A stretch of DNA of 34,717 nucleotides from a virus, in the IMG/VR virus record IMGVR_UViG_3300046462_000191, positions 1 through 34,717 of that record, one strand, 5' to 3'. Shown piece by piece: positions 11,559 through 20,209 of the stretch. The notes below the pieces were generated by a model that saw nothing but the letters and a program-made list of their open reading frames with translations, was not told where the DNA came from and searched no databases. A program made the translations under genes and the position numbers. Each line of letters opens with the position of its first letter. Position 1 is the stretch's first letter.

Positions 11559-12604
11559 ACTATCTCCTGTCGCCTCATGACGACGATTCGGCGCTCTTTG
11601 CGGCCGTGACGTGCCTACGGGAGCAGCCGACGGTGGTCGTGGTGACGGATTCCGTCGTGCAGCCGGCGCGTGGCGAGACCGGCTGTTCCGCGGAGGAACG
11701 GGCGGAAGAGACCGAGAAGGCCCATGCGGTGCTGGGTTGTCAGACGCGGCGCCTCGGCCTGCCGGACGACGGGTTGACGATGGCGGCGCTGATCGCGGCC
11801 TTCGGCACGCTGCCGGACGTGGAAACGGTGTATGCCCCGGCGCTCGAGGGCGGGCATCCCCACCATGATCTGGTCAGTCTTGCGGCGGCGGCGGTCTTCG
11901 GGACGGAGACCCTACAGTGCTATGCGACCTATCAGAAGCTCAGTCAGTATCGGGATGTCGATCTGCAGCCGGTGGGCACGACGGAAGTGGAGTGGACGCG
12001 CCCCGAGTATCAGCAGAAGCTGCAGGCGTTGATCTGTTATGAGAGCCAACTGCGGGTCAACCCGATGCACTTCCGGGCCGTCGAAGGGCGCAGCGAGTGG
12101 CTGTCTGGCTTCTCCCGGCTGCATCTCGGGTGTGGTACGCGCATCTTCCCCGGCTGGGTCAACGTGGACCGGAAAGCGCCGGCGGTGCCCAGCAGCTTCT
12201 TTACGCGCTGCGACATCGTGGCCGAACCGTTGCCGCTGGATGACGCCAGCGTCGATTATGTGTTCTCGGAGGACTTCCTCGAGCATCTGCCGCCTGAGCG
12301 TCGGGTGGCGGTGATCAACGAAGTCAACCGGGTGCTCGTGCCGGGGGGCGTCATGGAGCACTACGTGCCGAACGCCGGCAGCCGGAATGCCTACGGCTCC
12401 CCGAGTCATCTGTCCCACTGGAACGCGCAGGTCTTCGAGCATTTCGACGTGGACTCCCATCGCTGGGCGAAGGATCGGGCCTTTGAAGGCATTCAGGGCG
12501 GTTTCAAGAAGGTCAGTGCGGATCTGCTGAACTGGCAAGTCGAAGAGGACGGCGTGAAGCGGGCGCAGTCGCTGCGGGTGCGCTATCGGAAGGTCACGTG
12601 CTGA
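11555..12604 (+). CDS. PIG-L (LmbE) deacetylase fused to SAM methyltransferase
   Basis: This 349-aa protein overlaps the GT gene as ATGA. Residues 1-~185 are PIG-L/LmbE-like: SPHDDD (H8, D10, D11) and GGHPHHDLV (H101, H104) supply the usual zinc site, with the RAEETEKAHAVLG helix between them. This family removes N-acetyl groups from GlcNAc-type sugars. Residues ~187-349 are a class I methyltransferase: LHLGCG (189-194) binds SAM, then VNVD, DYVFSEDFLEHLPP and RVLVPGG follow. All key residues of both halves are present, so both are probably active. A combined deacetylation and methylation of an amino sugar is plausible but inferred. The next gene starts inside its 3' end. Confidence 0.8.
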   Translation: MNYLLSPHDDDSALFAAVTCLREQPTVVVVTDSVVQPARGETGCSAEERAEETEKAHAVLGCQTRRLGLPDDGLTMAALIAAFGTLPDVETVYAPALEGGHPHHDLVSLAAAAVFGTETLQCYATYQKLSQYRDVDLQPVGTTEVEWTRPEYQQKLQALICYESQLRVNPMHFRAVEGRSEWLSGFSRLHLGCGTRIFPGWVNVDRKAPAVPSSFFTRCDIVAEPLPLDDASVDYVFSEDFLEHLPPERRVAVINEVNRVLVPGGVMEHYVPNAGSRNAYGSPSHLSHWNAQVFEHFDVDSHRWAKDRAFEGIQGGFKKVSADLLNWQVEEDGVKRAQSLRVRYRKVTC

Positions 12605-13422
12605 GAAAGACCTTTCTCCTGCCGCAGTTCGGGCCGCCCTTCCCGTGGACGGAGCAATATCTCGAGCACATCGGTAGCCTTGCGCCCTATGGCTGGTCGT
12701 GGAAGATTCTCACGCCGCATAGCTATACGTCGAAGAGCCCGAACGTCGAGATTGTGCCGATGACGTTCGCGCAGTTCGATGCGCGGGTGAAAGCGATCAC
12801 TGGCGTGGACTCGGGCAACTTCCTTGATGCCGACTTCCTGCCGGTGAAGCTCCTGAGTGATTATTACCCAGCCTTCGGGGAGTTGTTCGCGGACCTCCTC
12901 ACCGACTGTGACTACTGGAGCATCACCAACTGGGATGTGCTCTACGGCCGACTGGATCACTTCCTGCCCGACGAGACACTGGCACAGTATGACCTCTGGT
13001 CCGACGATCACCATCACGTCAACAGCCTGTGGTGCCTCTACAAGAACGAGCCGCGGATCAATGCGCTCTACCGGCTCGTCCCGCACTGGGAGGAGATGTT
13101 CCAGGTCAATGGGCGGCCGATCTTCGGGTTTGATGAGATTTATTTCGACCTGATTGTGCGGCAGCTCGCGGACGCGGGGCAGATTCGCTTCGGCCATCCG
13201 CCGTATTTCGCGGTGCATAGCTACGACCGGCTGATTCAGCATCAGCCGACGCCGAATCTCTCCTTGGCGCCGGATGGCGCGTTGATTGAGTGCTTTAACG
13301 ATGACTTTGCGCCGCTGACACATTACCCCGCGTGGCGGGGCTTCTTTGGGCGGGAGATTGCCTACTTTCATTTCCTGAGCACGAAAACATGGCCCGCACT
13401 GCGACCCTATCCCGTCCGGTAA
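12598..13422 (+). CDS. DUF6625-like (glycosyltransferase-related) protein
   Basis: This 274-aa protein starts at GTG 12598, overlapping the previous gene by 7 nt. The opening LPQFGPPFPWTEQYLEHIGSL and the core DFLPVKLLSDYYPAFGELF ... DCDYWSITNWDVLYGRLDHFL follow the DUF6625 pattern, a GT-A-like family found in capsule and LPS clusters in which a YKlcDfkPayG block precedes a D-x-D-like motif. Here D-x-D appears as NWDVLYG rather than the common DlDviyG. It would act in the cytoplasm on a sugar nucleotide; catalysis is unproven. Its surroundings (GT2, deacetylase/methyltransferase, C-methyltransferase) support a glycan role. Confidence 0.65.
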   Translation: MLRKTFLLPQFGPPFPWTEQYLEHIGSLAPYGWSWKILTPHSYTSKSPNVEIVPMTFAQFDARVKAITGVDSGNFLDADFLPVKLLSDYYPAFGELFADLLTDCDYWSITNWDVLYGRLDHFLPDETLAQYDLWSDDHHHVNSLWCLYKNEPRINALYRLVPHWEEMFQVNGRPIFGFDEIYFDLIVRQLADAGQIRFGHPPYFAVHSYDRLIQHQPTPNLSLAPDGALIECFNDDFAPLTHYPAWRGFFGREIAYFHFLSTKTWPALRPYPVR

Positions 13423-14663
13423 CGTCGGTCTACCGGGAGATTGACGCCTGTCGGATGACGGGCAGCCGGGACCTTGTGTCCCTGCTGGACCTCGGAGAGA
13501 TGGCCCTGACCGGCATCTTCCCGAAGCCGGGCGTCGAGGTGCCCAGCGGGCCGGTCGAACTGGTGTTGTGTCCTGATGGCGGCTTGGTGCAGTTGCGGCA
13601 GAGTTACGCGCCTTCGCTGATGTATGGCGAGCACTACGGCTATCGGTCTGGGTTGAACGGCTCGATGGTGCGGCACTTGGCCGGCATTGCGGCCTCGCTG
13701 GAGAAGCGGTGTCCGACGCGGGCCGGCGATGTGGTGCTGGACATTGGCAGCAATGACGGCACGCTGCTCGGGTCCTATGAGAACATGGGCCAGAAGTTTC
13801 TCGGCATGGACCCGACGGCGGCGAAGTTTGGCCGGTTCTACGCGCCGCATATCCAGCCGGTGACTGAGTTCTTTTCGGCGGCTCGGTATCGTCAGATCAT
13901 GGGCGACCAATCAGCGCGCATCGTGACCTCGGTCGCCATGCTCTATGACCTTGATTGCCCACTCGAGTTCATGCAGTCGGTGTCGCGCATTCTGGCCGAT
14001 GATGGCATCTGGTATACGGAACAGAGCTACCTGCCGGCCCTGCTTGACCAGTGCGCCTATGACACGATCTGCCACGAGCATCTGGAGTATTACGGCCTGA
14101 CGCAGTTGCAGTGGATGGCTGACCGCGCAGACCTGCGGATCATCGAGGCCACGCAGAATGACACCAACGGCGGATCATTAGCCGTCACGTTCGCGCATCG
14201 GCAGTCTCGGCATCGCTCAGATAGCGCCAATCTTGCGCTGCTCCTGGGCGCGGAGCGTCGTCGTGGACTGGACGAGCCTGACGGCTTCGCAGCCTTCCAA
14301 TCGGCCGTGGCACGGCATCGCGTCGAACTGCCGGCGCTGATTCGCTCGCTGCGAGCGGCTGGCAAGACGGTATTCGGCTACGGCGCCTCCACAAAGGGCA
14401 ACGTCCTGCTGCAAGCCTGCGGCTTGACGGCTGATGACCTACCGTGCATCGCGGATGTCAATCCCGACAAGCATGGCTGCGTGACGCCTGGGACGCACAT
14501 CCCGATTGTCTCGGAAGCGGAGGCGCATGCGCAGCAGCCGGATTACTTTCTGGTCCTGCCATGGCACTTCCGCGACTTCATCATCGAGCGCGAAGCGGCC
14601 TTCTTGGCGCGTGGCGGCAAGCTGATCTTCCCGCTGCCGACCATCGACGTGGTGGGCGCATGA
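13389..14663 (+). CDS. Sugar-type C-methyltransferase (NovU/TylCIII-like)
   Basis: This 424-aa protein begins at ATG 13389, overlapping the previous gene by 34 nt; an upstream in-frame GTG at 13332 would lie deeper in that gene. Three parts are visible: an N-terminal zinc-ribbon-like region (C21 ... C61), a SAM domain with VVLDIGSNDGTLLGSYE (from 115) and the catalytic-type CHEHLEYY (H229-E230-H231), and a C-terminal domain with GYGASTKGNVLL. This order is that of C-methyltransferases acting on NDP-4-keto-6-deoxy sugars. The partners of both Cys pairs are replaced (C21-R-M-T and C61-P-D-G), so the zinc site looks incomplete. No deoxysugar synthesis genes are nearby, so the host would have to supply substrate. 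Confidence 0.8.
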   Translation: MARTATLSRPVTSVYREIDACRMTGSRDLVSLLDLGEMALTGIFPKPGVEVPSGPVELVLCPDGGLVQLRQSYAPSLMYGEHYGYRSGLNGSMVRHLAGIAASLEKRCPTRAGDVVLDIGSNDGTLLGSYENMGQKFLGMDPTAAKFGRFYAPHIQPVTEFFSAARYRQIMGDQSARIVTSVAMLYDLDCPLEFMQSVSRILADDGIWYTEQSYLPALLDQCAYDTICHEHLEYYGLTQLQWMADRADLRIIEATQNDTNGGSLAVTFAHRQSRHRSDSANLALLLGAERRRGLDEPDGFAAFQSAVARHRVELPALIRSLRAAGKTVFGYGASTKGNVLLQACGLTADDLPCIADVNPDKHGCVTPGTHIPIVSEAEAHAQQPDYFLVLPWHFRDFIIEREAAFLARGGKLIFPLPTIDVVGA

Positions 14664-15265
14664 GCCTGCAGCCCGGTCAGCCCGGAAACGACGGTTACTG
14701 GAAGAAGGGTCTAGGTCCTTGGAGCGGCAAGAAAAGGCCGCCGATGTCTCCAGAGTGGAAGGCCAAGATAGCTGCCGCTTTGGTGGGTAAATCCGGGCGC
14801 ATTCCAAGTGAAGAAACAAGAAAGAAGATGAGTCTATCCGGCCGGATGAGAGCGCCAATGTCTGACGCCACGAAGGCAAAGATGAGCGCTGCTCGGATGG
14901 GTAGATCAATGAATCTAAGCAGCGAGGCGCGCCGTCTTCGCGGCCTCAACGTAAAAGGACCAAAGCATTGGAACTGGAAGGACGGAAAGACTCGCCTCAG
15001 CAGACAAATCAGGCAGATATTCGAATACCGTGAATGGCGCAAGGCTGTCTACGCGAGGGACAACCATACCTGTTTGAAGTGCGGAATCACAGGCGCGGAT
15101 CTACATGCCGATCACATTTATCCATTCGCTAAAATATTAGATGAATGCAGGGTCACCTCAATCGAGGCGGCTCTCCAATGTGATCGGCTATGGGATGTTC
15201 GAAACGGAAGAACGCTTTGTGTGCCGTGTCACCGCATGACTGAGACATATGCTAAACCCGCGTAA
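14660..15265 (+). CDS. HNH homing-type endonuclease with NUMOD3 repeats
   Basis: This 201-aa protein starts at ATG 14660, overlapping the methyltransferase stop as ATGA. Residues ~28-90 hold three NUMOD3-like DNA-binding units (MSPEWKAKIAAALVGKSG, PSEETRKKMSLSGRM, MSDATKAKMSAARMGRS). Residues ~125-195 are a zinc-ribbon HNH nuclease: C138/C141, H149-A-D-H152, N182, C187/C190-H191. Freestanding nucleases of this kind move by homing into phage genomes. The gene is visibly richer in A and T than its neighbours, in keeping with separate ancestry, and sits inside the glycan cassette. Its 3' end overlaps the next gene by 17 nt. It is the only clear mobile gene in the window. Confidence 0.85.
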   Translation: MSLQPGQPGNDGYWKKGLGPWSGKKRPPMSPEWKAKIAAALVGKSGRIPSEETRKKMSLSGRMRAPMSDATKAKMSAARMGRSMNLSSEARRLRGLNVKGPKHWNWKDGKTRLSRQIRQIFEYREWRKAVYARDNHTCLKCGITGADLHADHIYPFAKILDECRVTSIEAALQCDRLWDVRNGRTLCVPCHRMTETYAKPA

Positions 15266-15815
15266 CGTCTCCTGCGCTCTGATCACGAAGGATCCCGTCT
15301 ATCCGCAGGTGATCGTGGACCGCGTGATGGCGGTGGGCTTCGGGGAGTGCCTGTTTCTCACCAACTGCGACAGCCCGCACCGGAAGCAGGACCTCTTCGC
15401 CAAGGCGCAGCACGATTATCTGTATTACCAGGATGACGACTGTCTTGCACCGATAGCGGAGTTGCTGGCCGCGGCGGAACCGAACCGCATTACGTGCGCC
15501 ATGAAGCCATCGCACTTGGCGTCCTATGCCACGAGCCGGATCGCGCTGCTCGGCTGGGGGTCAATCTTCCCGAAGCGCACGATCCAGGTGCTCGATCAGT
15601 ATCGGCAGGTCTACGGCGAGGATCACGTCTACAAACGTGAGACGGAGCGGATTATGACGTGGCTGTCGTATCCGCAGACGCGCCTCGACCTGCCGATTGA
15701 GGATCTGCCGTCGGCATGGGCGCCGGATCGGTTGTCCATGCAACCGGGGCATTACGATTACATTCCGCTGGTTGAGCAGCGGTGCGGCCTGCTTCGGCAG
15801 GAGGTGGTCGCCTAA
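15249..15815 (+). CDS. Glycosyltransferase-like protein
   Basis: This 188-aa protein starts at ATG 15249 inside the 3' end of the HNH gene. The sequence CALITKDPVYPQVIVDRVM followed by HDYLYYQDDDCLAP (D62-D63-D64) resembles the start and metal-binding DxD of a GT-A-type glycosyltransferase. The rest (GWGSIFPKRTIQVLDQYRQVY, RIMTWLSYPQTRLDLPIEDL) fits the acceptor-side half of short GT-A enzymes. The nearby GT2, deacetylase and methyltransferase genes support a glycan role. It lacks the extended C-terminal part of GT2, so the family is uncertain. Confidence 0.6.
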   Translation: MLNPRNVSCALITKDPVYPQVIVDRVMAVGFGECLFLTNCDSPHRKQDLFAKAQHDYLYYQDDDCLAPIAELLAAAEPNRITCAMKPSHLASYATSRIALLGWGSIFPKRTIQVLDQYRQVYGEDHVYKRETERIMTWLSYPQTRLDLPIEDLPSAWAPDRLSMQPGHYDYIPLVEQRCGLLRQEVVA

Positions 15816-15928
15816 TGGGGGGCTTTCCCTTTGGGGGCGGCTATTTCGCGCTCTACGCGCAAGCGGTCGGCTCGACGCCGCCGACGCCGGGCACCTTACA
15901 TTTGCTGCCGCTGATGGGAGTCGGCTAG
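15815..15928 (+). CDS. Gly-rich mini protein
   Basis: This 37-aa frame starts at ATG 15815, sharing one base with the previous TAA, and its TAG shares one base with the next GTG. The product is Gly/Pro-rich (MGGFPFGGGYFALYAQAVGS and a LPLMGVG ending). Short Gly-rich frames of this sort often precede DNA-stabilisation genes in podovirus-like genomes, but no function is known to me. Perfect 1-nt junctions on both sides argue for a real, coupled gene. Confidence 0.5.
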   Translation: MGGFPFGGGYFALYAQAVGSTPPTPGTLHLLPLMGVG

Positions 15929-17061
15929 TGCCTCGCATCAGCGTGCCCGGCTTCGTGGACGGCTCTAACACGGAGCGTAGCCCGCAAGCGCAGATCGGGC
16001 GCACGATCAACGAGTTCACCGAATCCACGCAGCCCGGCGGGAATGCGAAAGCCCCGAAGTATCTGCAGGGCACGCCGGGGATCCATCCCTTGCTGGTCTG
16101 GCCCGATCAGCCGATTCGTGGTCTCTTCTCGATCAATGGGCGAGCGTTTGCGGTGGGCGGGGCCTTGTTTGGCGAGTGGTTCTCAGATGGGACCATTGGC
16201 ACGACCTACACGGTGACCAACGACAGCGAGCCGGTGTCGTTCTGCTCCAATGGGACGGCCGGCAATCAGATCATGTTCTCCTCTGGCGGGGATGGGTATG
16301 TCTACAACACGCTGACCAACGTCTTCGTGCAGATTACCGATCCCGATTTCCCTGTGCCGACGCGCATGGTGGAATTTCTGAACGGCTATGGGATGGCCCT
16401 GCAGGGTGGCGGGTCGCGGTCGTTCTCGTGGTCGAACCTTGAAGACTTTCTGACGTGGGATCCGCTGGACGTGGCGGAACGCTCGAGCACGGCGGATAAT
16501 CTCGGCGCCATGATTCGCAGCCATGAAGAGATTTGGTTCATGGGCGGGCAGACTAGTCAAGTGTACGTAAACACGGGGGTGGCGTCGGAGATCTTCGCGC
16601 CGGTTTCTGGCGTGGTGCTTGAGTTTGGGGTCCTTGGGCCCTTCTCCGTGCACCGGGCGGACAACACAATCTTCTGGCTCGGGAGCAGCGTGGATGGCTG
16701 GGGCATGATGAACCGGGCCGACGGCTACACCCCGCAGCGCGTCTCCACGTTTGGCCTCGAGCAGCAAGTGCAGATGCAGGACGTGCCGACGGACGCGGTG
16801 ACGTTCTCCTTTCAGATGAACGGCCACATCTTTGTGGCGCTGCTCCTGCCGCGCAATGATCGGACGTGGCTCTTCGATATCACGATGAATACGTGGGCGG
16901 AGTGGAACATCTGGGATACCACGAACGCGGTCTGGTTGCCGCATGTCGCTGGGTCGCATGTCTTTGAATTTGGGAAGCACTACGTGGGGGACCGGCTCTC
17001 GGGCGCGATCTATGAGATGAGCATGGCGTTTGTCACCGACGAGATCGTGGCGCCGGTATGA
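15928..17061 (+). CDS. gp10-like packaged DNA stabilisation protein, N-terminal (propeller) part
   Basis: This 377-aa protein begins at GTG 15928. The frame continues upstream inside the preceding genes, but this codon couples to the TAG of the mini gene and places the family N-terminus (PRISVPGFVDGSNTERSPQA) correctly. It follows the gp10-like pattern through YLQGTPGIHPLLVW, LFSINGRAFAVGG, WSNLEDFLTWDPLDVAE, SHEEIWFMGGQTSQVYVNTG and FWLGSSVDGWGMMNRADGYTPQRVST. These proteins plug the head-tail junction. The usual C-terminal strand-rich segment (VMLRWSDDGG...GRSRDRV) is missing and the protein ends at IYEMSMAFVTDEIVAPV. That segment is carried by the 580-aa protein at 17225. Confidence 0.8.
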   Translation: MPRISVPGFVDGSNTERSPQAQIGRTINEFTESTQPGGNAKAPKYLQGTPGIHPLLVWPDQPIRGLFSINGRAFAVGGALFGEWFSDGTIGTTYTVTNDSEPVSFCSNGTAGNQIMFSSGGDGYVYNTLTNVFVQITDPDFPVPTRMVEFLNGYGMALQGGGSRSFSWSNLEDFLTWDPLDVAERSSTADNLGAMIRSHEEIWFMGGQTSQVYVNTGVASEIFAPVSGVVLEFGVLGPFSVHRADNTIFWLGSSVDGWGMMNRADGYTPQRVSTFGLEQQVQMQDVPTDAVTFSFQMNGHIFVALLLPRNDRTWLFDITMNTWAEWNIWDTTNAVWLPHVAGSHVFEFGKHYVGDRLSGAIYEMSMAFVTDEIVAPV

Positions 17062-17228
17062 AGGCGCCGGAGATTGCCGCCGCGCTGACGCGTCGGACGG
17101 ATCTGCCGATTACGCCTACACGGGTCAAGAAGCTGCGGGCCTGCTGCGAGCGGTTCGGCGTGGATCTGGGCGAGGTGTTGACCTTGGTATCGGCTGAGAT
17201 GCGGGCGCAGATCGAGGCGGCCTCGTGA
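17058..17228 (+). CDS. Small basic helical protein
   Basis: This 56-aa protein starts at ATG 17058, overlapping the gp10-like stop as ATGA, and ends by overlapping the 580-aa gene start. Its sequence (ALTRRTDLPITPTRVKKLRACCE then RFGVDLGEVLTLVSAEMRAQIE) looks like a small helix-turn-helix fold with two adjacent cysteines. It lies exactly between the two halves of the gp10-like protein. Function unknown. Confidence 0.5.
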   Translation: MKAPEIAAALTRRTDLPITPTRVKKLRACCERFGVDLGEVLTLVSAEMRAQIEAAS

Positions 17229-18967
17229 AGCAGTGGATTACCTCGAAGTGCTGGGGCGTCAACGGCCAGATCGCCAACGATAACGTCGTGCTGCCCTGCA
17301 ATGGTCCCTTACGTGGGACAACCTTCAGCACGGCGACGGCGGTCCCGAATGTCTACTTGTTCCCGTGGGGGCATCCCTGGTCGGTGGCGGGGACGTTCAA
17401 AAACTGGTATTTCGAGGTGATGTGGCCGGAAGAGAACCCCTCCGGCGGCGGCTGGGATGAGATGACGTTCACGCTGCTGGTGAACGGGTCCCCGTCTGGT
17501 CTCTCGGTGACGGTGCCCGCCGCGGCGCCGGCCACGCCTCCTCCTGGGTATCTGCAGTTCGCGTCGAATACGACCGACACGGCCACGATTGCGCCGGGGG
17601 ACATTGTCACGATTGACCGCGGGGTCGGTCATGTGAACGTCGGGATCAACAGCTTTACGGCGCTCTTTGCGTGGACGCTGACGTTTGAGAGCGACAACGA
17701 CGGGGAAAGTTCCTACGGCGGCTGTCACTCAGCGAATGCGTCCCTGGTGCCGCCCGCGAGCACGGGCACGGTGCAGGCCACGAATCTGCTGCTGTCGGCG
17801 CCGTTTACCGGGCCGACGGATTGGGCCACGGCAAGCCCTGGCGATGCAGGCACGTTCAGTGTGGTGCCCCTCAATGGCGCGGTGACGCGTCTGGATGTGA
17901 ACATTGACATCCCGCCGGGGATGGGGATTACGCGCACATTTGCGGCCTATCTCAATGAGATCCTGCAGGATGGCAGCGGCGGCACGGTGGATACCCGCGT
18001 CACGATCAGTGGCAGCGCCACGTCGGCCTTCGGGACGTTCACGCTCCCGATTGCGGTCTTGGACCGGCTCTCAATTGCCCAGTTGGTGACGGCGGGGACG
18101 CAGCCCACGGCCTCCTATCTGACCTATTCGATTGCGGTGACGGCGGATATTGATGGGCAGTCGGCGCTCGGCTACAACACGGGCAGCGCGAATCCGATTG
18201 TGGACGGGTCTACGGATTTCGCGGTGGGGAATGATGGCGGCTGGGCCTGGAGCACGGCACGGTCGCCCGCCCCCAACACCAACGATCCGAACCGCTGGCC
18301 GTTCTCGGAATATTCGATGAGCATTCCGGGGCCGATTGACAGTTATTCACTGAGCGGCCTGTGTATGCAGTTCAACAGTGCCCCGGGCACGGCGAAGAGT
18401 TACACCTTTACGACCCGGAAAAACTTTGCGGACACGCCGGCCACGGTGACGTTGTCGGATGCGGATTTAGTGGCGGTCGGATCCGATGCGGTGGCGACCT
18501 ATACGAGCGTCGCGGATCGACTCGCCCTGAAGGGCATTGCCTCGGATACACCCTCGACCACGCGAACGAGTTGGACGTGGCTGGTGACGGAGGCGACCGT
18601 CCCGCCGATTGTCTCGACCTCATATCCCATTCGCCGGCTGCGTCGGTTCGCGCTGCCCTTTGCGCAGAATCAGTGGATTCGGATCAGTCGCGTTGAACTG
18701 ATCATGCAGGCGGGGAATGGCCTCTCAGGAACCGTCGCCACGCAGGGCTACAACCCGATTGTCATGTTCCGGCTGTCGCGGGATGGTGGGGCGACGTGGG
18801 ATGACGAGCTCCAGATGGCGACGGGGAAGATCGGGGCGTATACGGCGCGGGCGTATTTGAACCGTCTCGGGCGGGCTCGGAATCCGGTGGTGGAATTGAC
18901 CTCGAGCGATCCGGTGTTTGTCTCGTGGATCGACTTCACGGTGGATTACGAGGTCGGGACGAGCTAA
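17225..18967 (+). CDS. Large beta-rich virion protein ending in a gp10-type C-terminal domain
   Basis: This 580-aa protein overlaps the preceding small gene by 4 nt. Residues 1-~466 are beta-rich with no family I recognise ([39 protein letters not shown]), possibly two or three jelly-roll-like domains. From about Y467, [20 protein letters not shown] then [40 protein letters not shown] and [16 protein letters not shown] fit the strand-rich C-terminus normally joined to the gp10-like propeller. The upstream propeller protein (15928) ends where that segment should begin, so the two look like a split pair with a large insertion between. Receptor or fibre-attachment function for residues 1-466 is inference. 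Confidence 0.65.
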   Translation: MKQWITSKCWGVNGQIANDNVVLPCNGPLRGTTFSTATAVPNVYLFPWGHPWSVAGTFKNWYFEVMWPEENPSGGGWDEMTFTLLVNGSPSGLSVTVPAAAPATPPPGYLQFASNTTDTATIAPGDIVTIDRGVGHVNVGINSFTALFAWTLTFESDNDGESSYGGCHSANASLVPPASTGTVQATNLLLSAPFTGPTDWATASPGDAGTFSVVPLNGAVTRLDVNIDIPPGMGITRTFAAYLNEILQDGSGGTVDTRVTISGSATSAFGTFTLPIAVLDRLSIAQLVTAGTQPTASYLTYSIAVTADIDGQSALGYNTGSANPIVDGSTDFAVGNDGGWAWSTARSPAPNTNDPNRWPFSEYSMSIPGPIDSYSLSGLCMQFNSAPGTAKSYTFTTRKNFADTPATVTLSDADLVAVGSDAVATYTSVADRLALKGIASDTPSTTRTSWTWLVTEATVPPIVSTSYPIRRLRRFALPFAQNQWIRISRVELIMQAGNGLSGTVATQGYNPIVMFRLSRDGGATWDDELQMATGKIGAYTARAYLNRLGRARNPVVELTSSDPVFVSWIDFTVDYEVGTS

Positions 18968-19794
18968 TGGCGAATCCGACCGCCATCCCCTCGATTACGC
19001 AGGCCATCGCGGAGAAGTCTAACCTCGCCACGCGGCCGTGGTATCTGTGGTTTCAGTCGCTGTCTACGCGCACGGCCAGCGGGTTTAGCGGACCGACTGG
19101 CCCGACCGGTCCTGCCGGCGCGACGGGTCCCAGTGGTCCGACCGGGGCGACGGGGCATACCGGGGTGACGGGTCCGACCGGCCCCTCGGGTTCCACCGGC
19201 CCCACTGGAGCGACGAGCGGCGGCACGACCGGCCCCACGGGGCCGATTGGCCCGACGGGTCCGACCGGGGGATCCGGCGGCGGGGGTGGGCTGACCCAGA
19301 TCGCCCAGCAGGTTACGTCCGCGAGCACGACGATTGACTTCAGTGGCATCGCTGGGACCTATAGCGCCCTGCTCCTGACGTTTACCGCGCAGGCGAGCTC
19401 GGGCAGCACGGGGGCGGAAAACTTCCGGCTGAAAGTCAATAACGACGGGACCAGCGGGAACTACGGGGCCACGGTGGTCTCTGGGTCGAATAACGGCTCG
19501 GCGTTCCTGAGCAATCAGTCGGCCACGGGGGATGGGGGCTGGATTGGGATCCTGCCCGATTCGGGGAACACGAACATCCCGGCGAGCGGCTACATCGTCA
19601 TCGTCGGCTATGCGGCGACGACGCTGCACAAGATGGTGCAGTCGGTGTGCGGCGCGGAGCAGGGGTCGGGGCCGTTCAGTTCTACGAGCTCCTTCCGGTG
19701 GAAGAACACCGCGGCGATTACGCAACTGACGGTGCGGCCGGAAGGCGTGGCGTTTGCCGATGGGGGCATCTTTACGCTCTACGGATTGCAATGA
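18967..19794 (+). CDS. Collagen-like tail fibre protein
   Basis: This 275-aa protein starts at ATG 18967, sharing a base with the previous stop. Residues 1-41 ([21 protein letters not shown]) include the PWYLWF patch typical of short virion-anchoring N-termini of phage fibres. Residues 42-102 are collagen-like G-P-T triplets followed by a GGSGGGGG hinge. Residues ~109-275 are a beta-rich domain ([62 protein letters not shown]) like phage fibre C-terminal domains that bind receptors. It is the third collagen-like gene in the window and likely forms a trimeric fibre attached near the gp10-like plug. Confidence 0.8.
   Translation: MANPTAIPSITQAIAEKSNLATRPWYLWFQSLSTRTASGFSGPTGPTGPAGATGPSGPTGATGHTGVTGPTGPSGSTGPTGATSGGTTGPTGPIGPTGPTGGSGGGGGLTQIAQQVTSASTTIDFSGIAGTYSALLLTFTAQASSGSTGAENFRLKVNNDGTSGNYGATVVSGSNNGSAFLSNQSATGDGGWIGILPDSGNTNIPASGYIVIVGYAATTLHKMVQSVCGAEQGSGPFSSTSSFRWKNTAAITQLTVRPEGVAFADGGIFTLYGLQ
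19090..19272 (+). repeat. Collagen-like repeat of the third fibre
   Basis: This block encodes residues 42-102 of the fibre as G-P-T, G-A-T and similar triplets, with one SGGTTG break near its end. It is shorter and less regular than the repeats at 9151 and lacks the QGTAAQLTG element. Confidence 0.85.
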
Positions 19795-19822
19795 GGCAGG
19801 CGTATACTTCGGTAACACTTTC

Positions 19823-20209
19823 ATGCTAACCAGCCGAGAACTGCCGTGGCAGGAATGGCCGAAACTCGCGGGCACGAGTTTTGACGACTTGTGGCCTCGA
19901 TTGCCGGAGATGAACGGGGTCCGCGTGCTCGTCGTGGAAGATGAGACGGGCGCGATTGTTGGCTGCTGGGGTTTGATCCGGGTCTGGCATGCCGAAGGTA
20001 TCTGGATTGCCCCGCAGATGCGTCGTCATCCATCAGTCGGACGCCGGCTGTTGACCGGCATGCGACGGCTTCTCAAGGAGGCCGGACTCACGACGGTCTG
20101 GACCGGATCACTCACCGCTGACGTGGATGCCATGCTCGAGCGCGTGGGCGCCTATCCGATACCGGGAAAAGCCTTTATTTGGCCGCAGGGAGAGAAGAGA
20201 TGCCATTAG
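19823..20209 (+). CDS. GNAT-fold acetyltransferase-like protein
   Basis: This 128-aa protein starts at ATG 19823; an in-frame ATG at 19754 lies inside the fibre gene and would add an unlike N-terminus. GNAT-like features are VRVLVVEDETGAIVGCWGLI (strands 2-3), HAEGIWIAPQMRRHPSVGRRL (strand 4 and the CoA-loop region at ~67-75) and a helix MRRLLKEAGLTTVWTG, then LERVGAYPIPGKAFIW. Proteins of this sequence type occur in phage structural modules without a known substrate, so enzymatic activity is unproven. It overlaps the next gene slightly and sits between a fibre and the ejection genes. Confidence 0.6.
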   Translation: MLTSRELPWQEWPKLAGTSFDDLWPRLPEMNGVRVLVVEDETGAIVGCWGLIRVWHAEGIWIAPQMRRHPSVGRRLLTGMRRLLKEAGLTTVWTGSLTADVDAMLERVGAYPIPGKAFIWPQGEKRCH

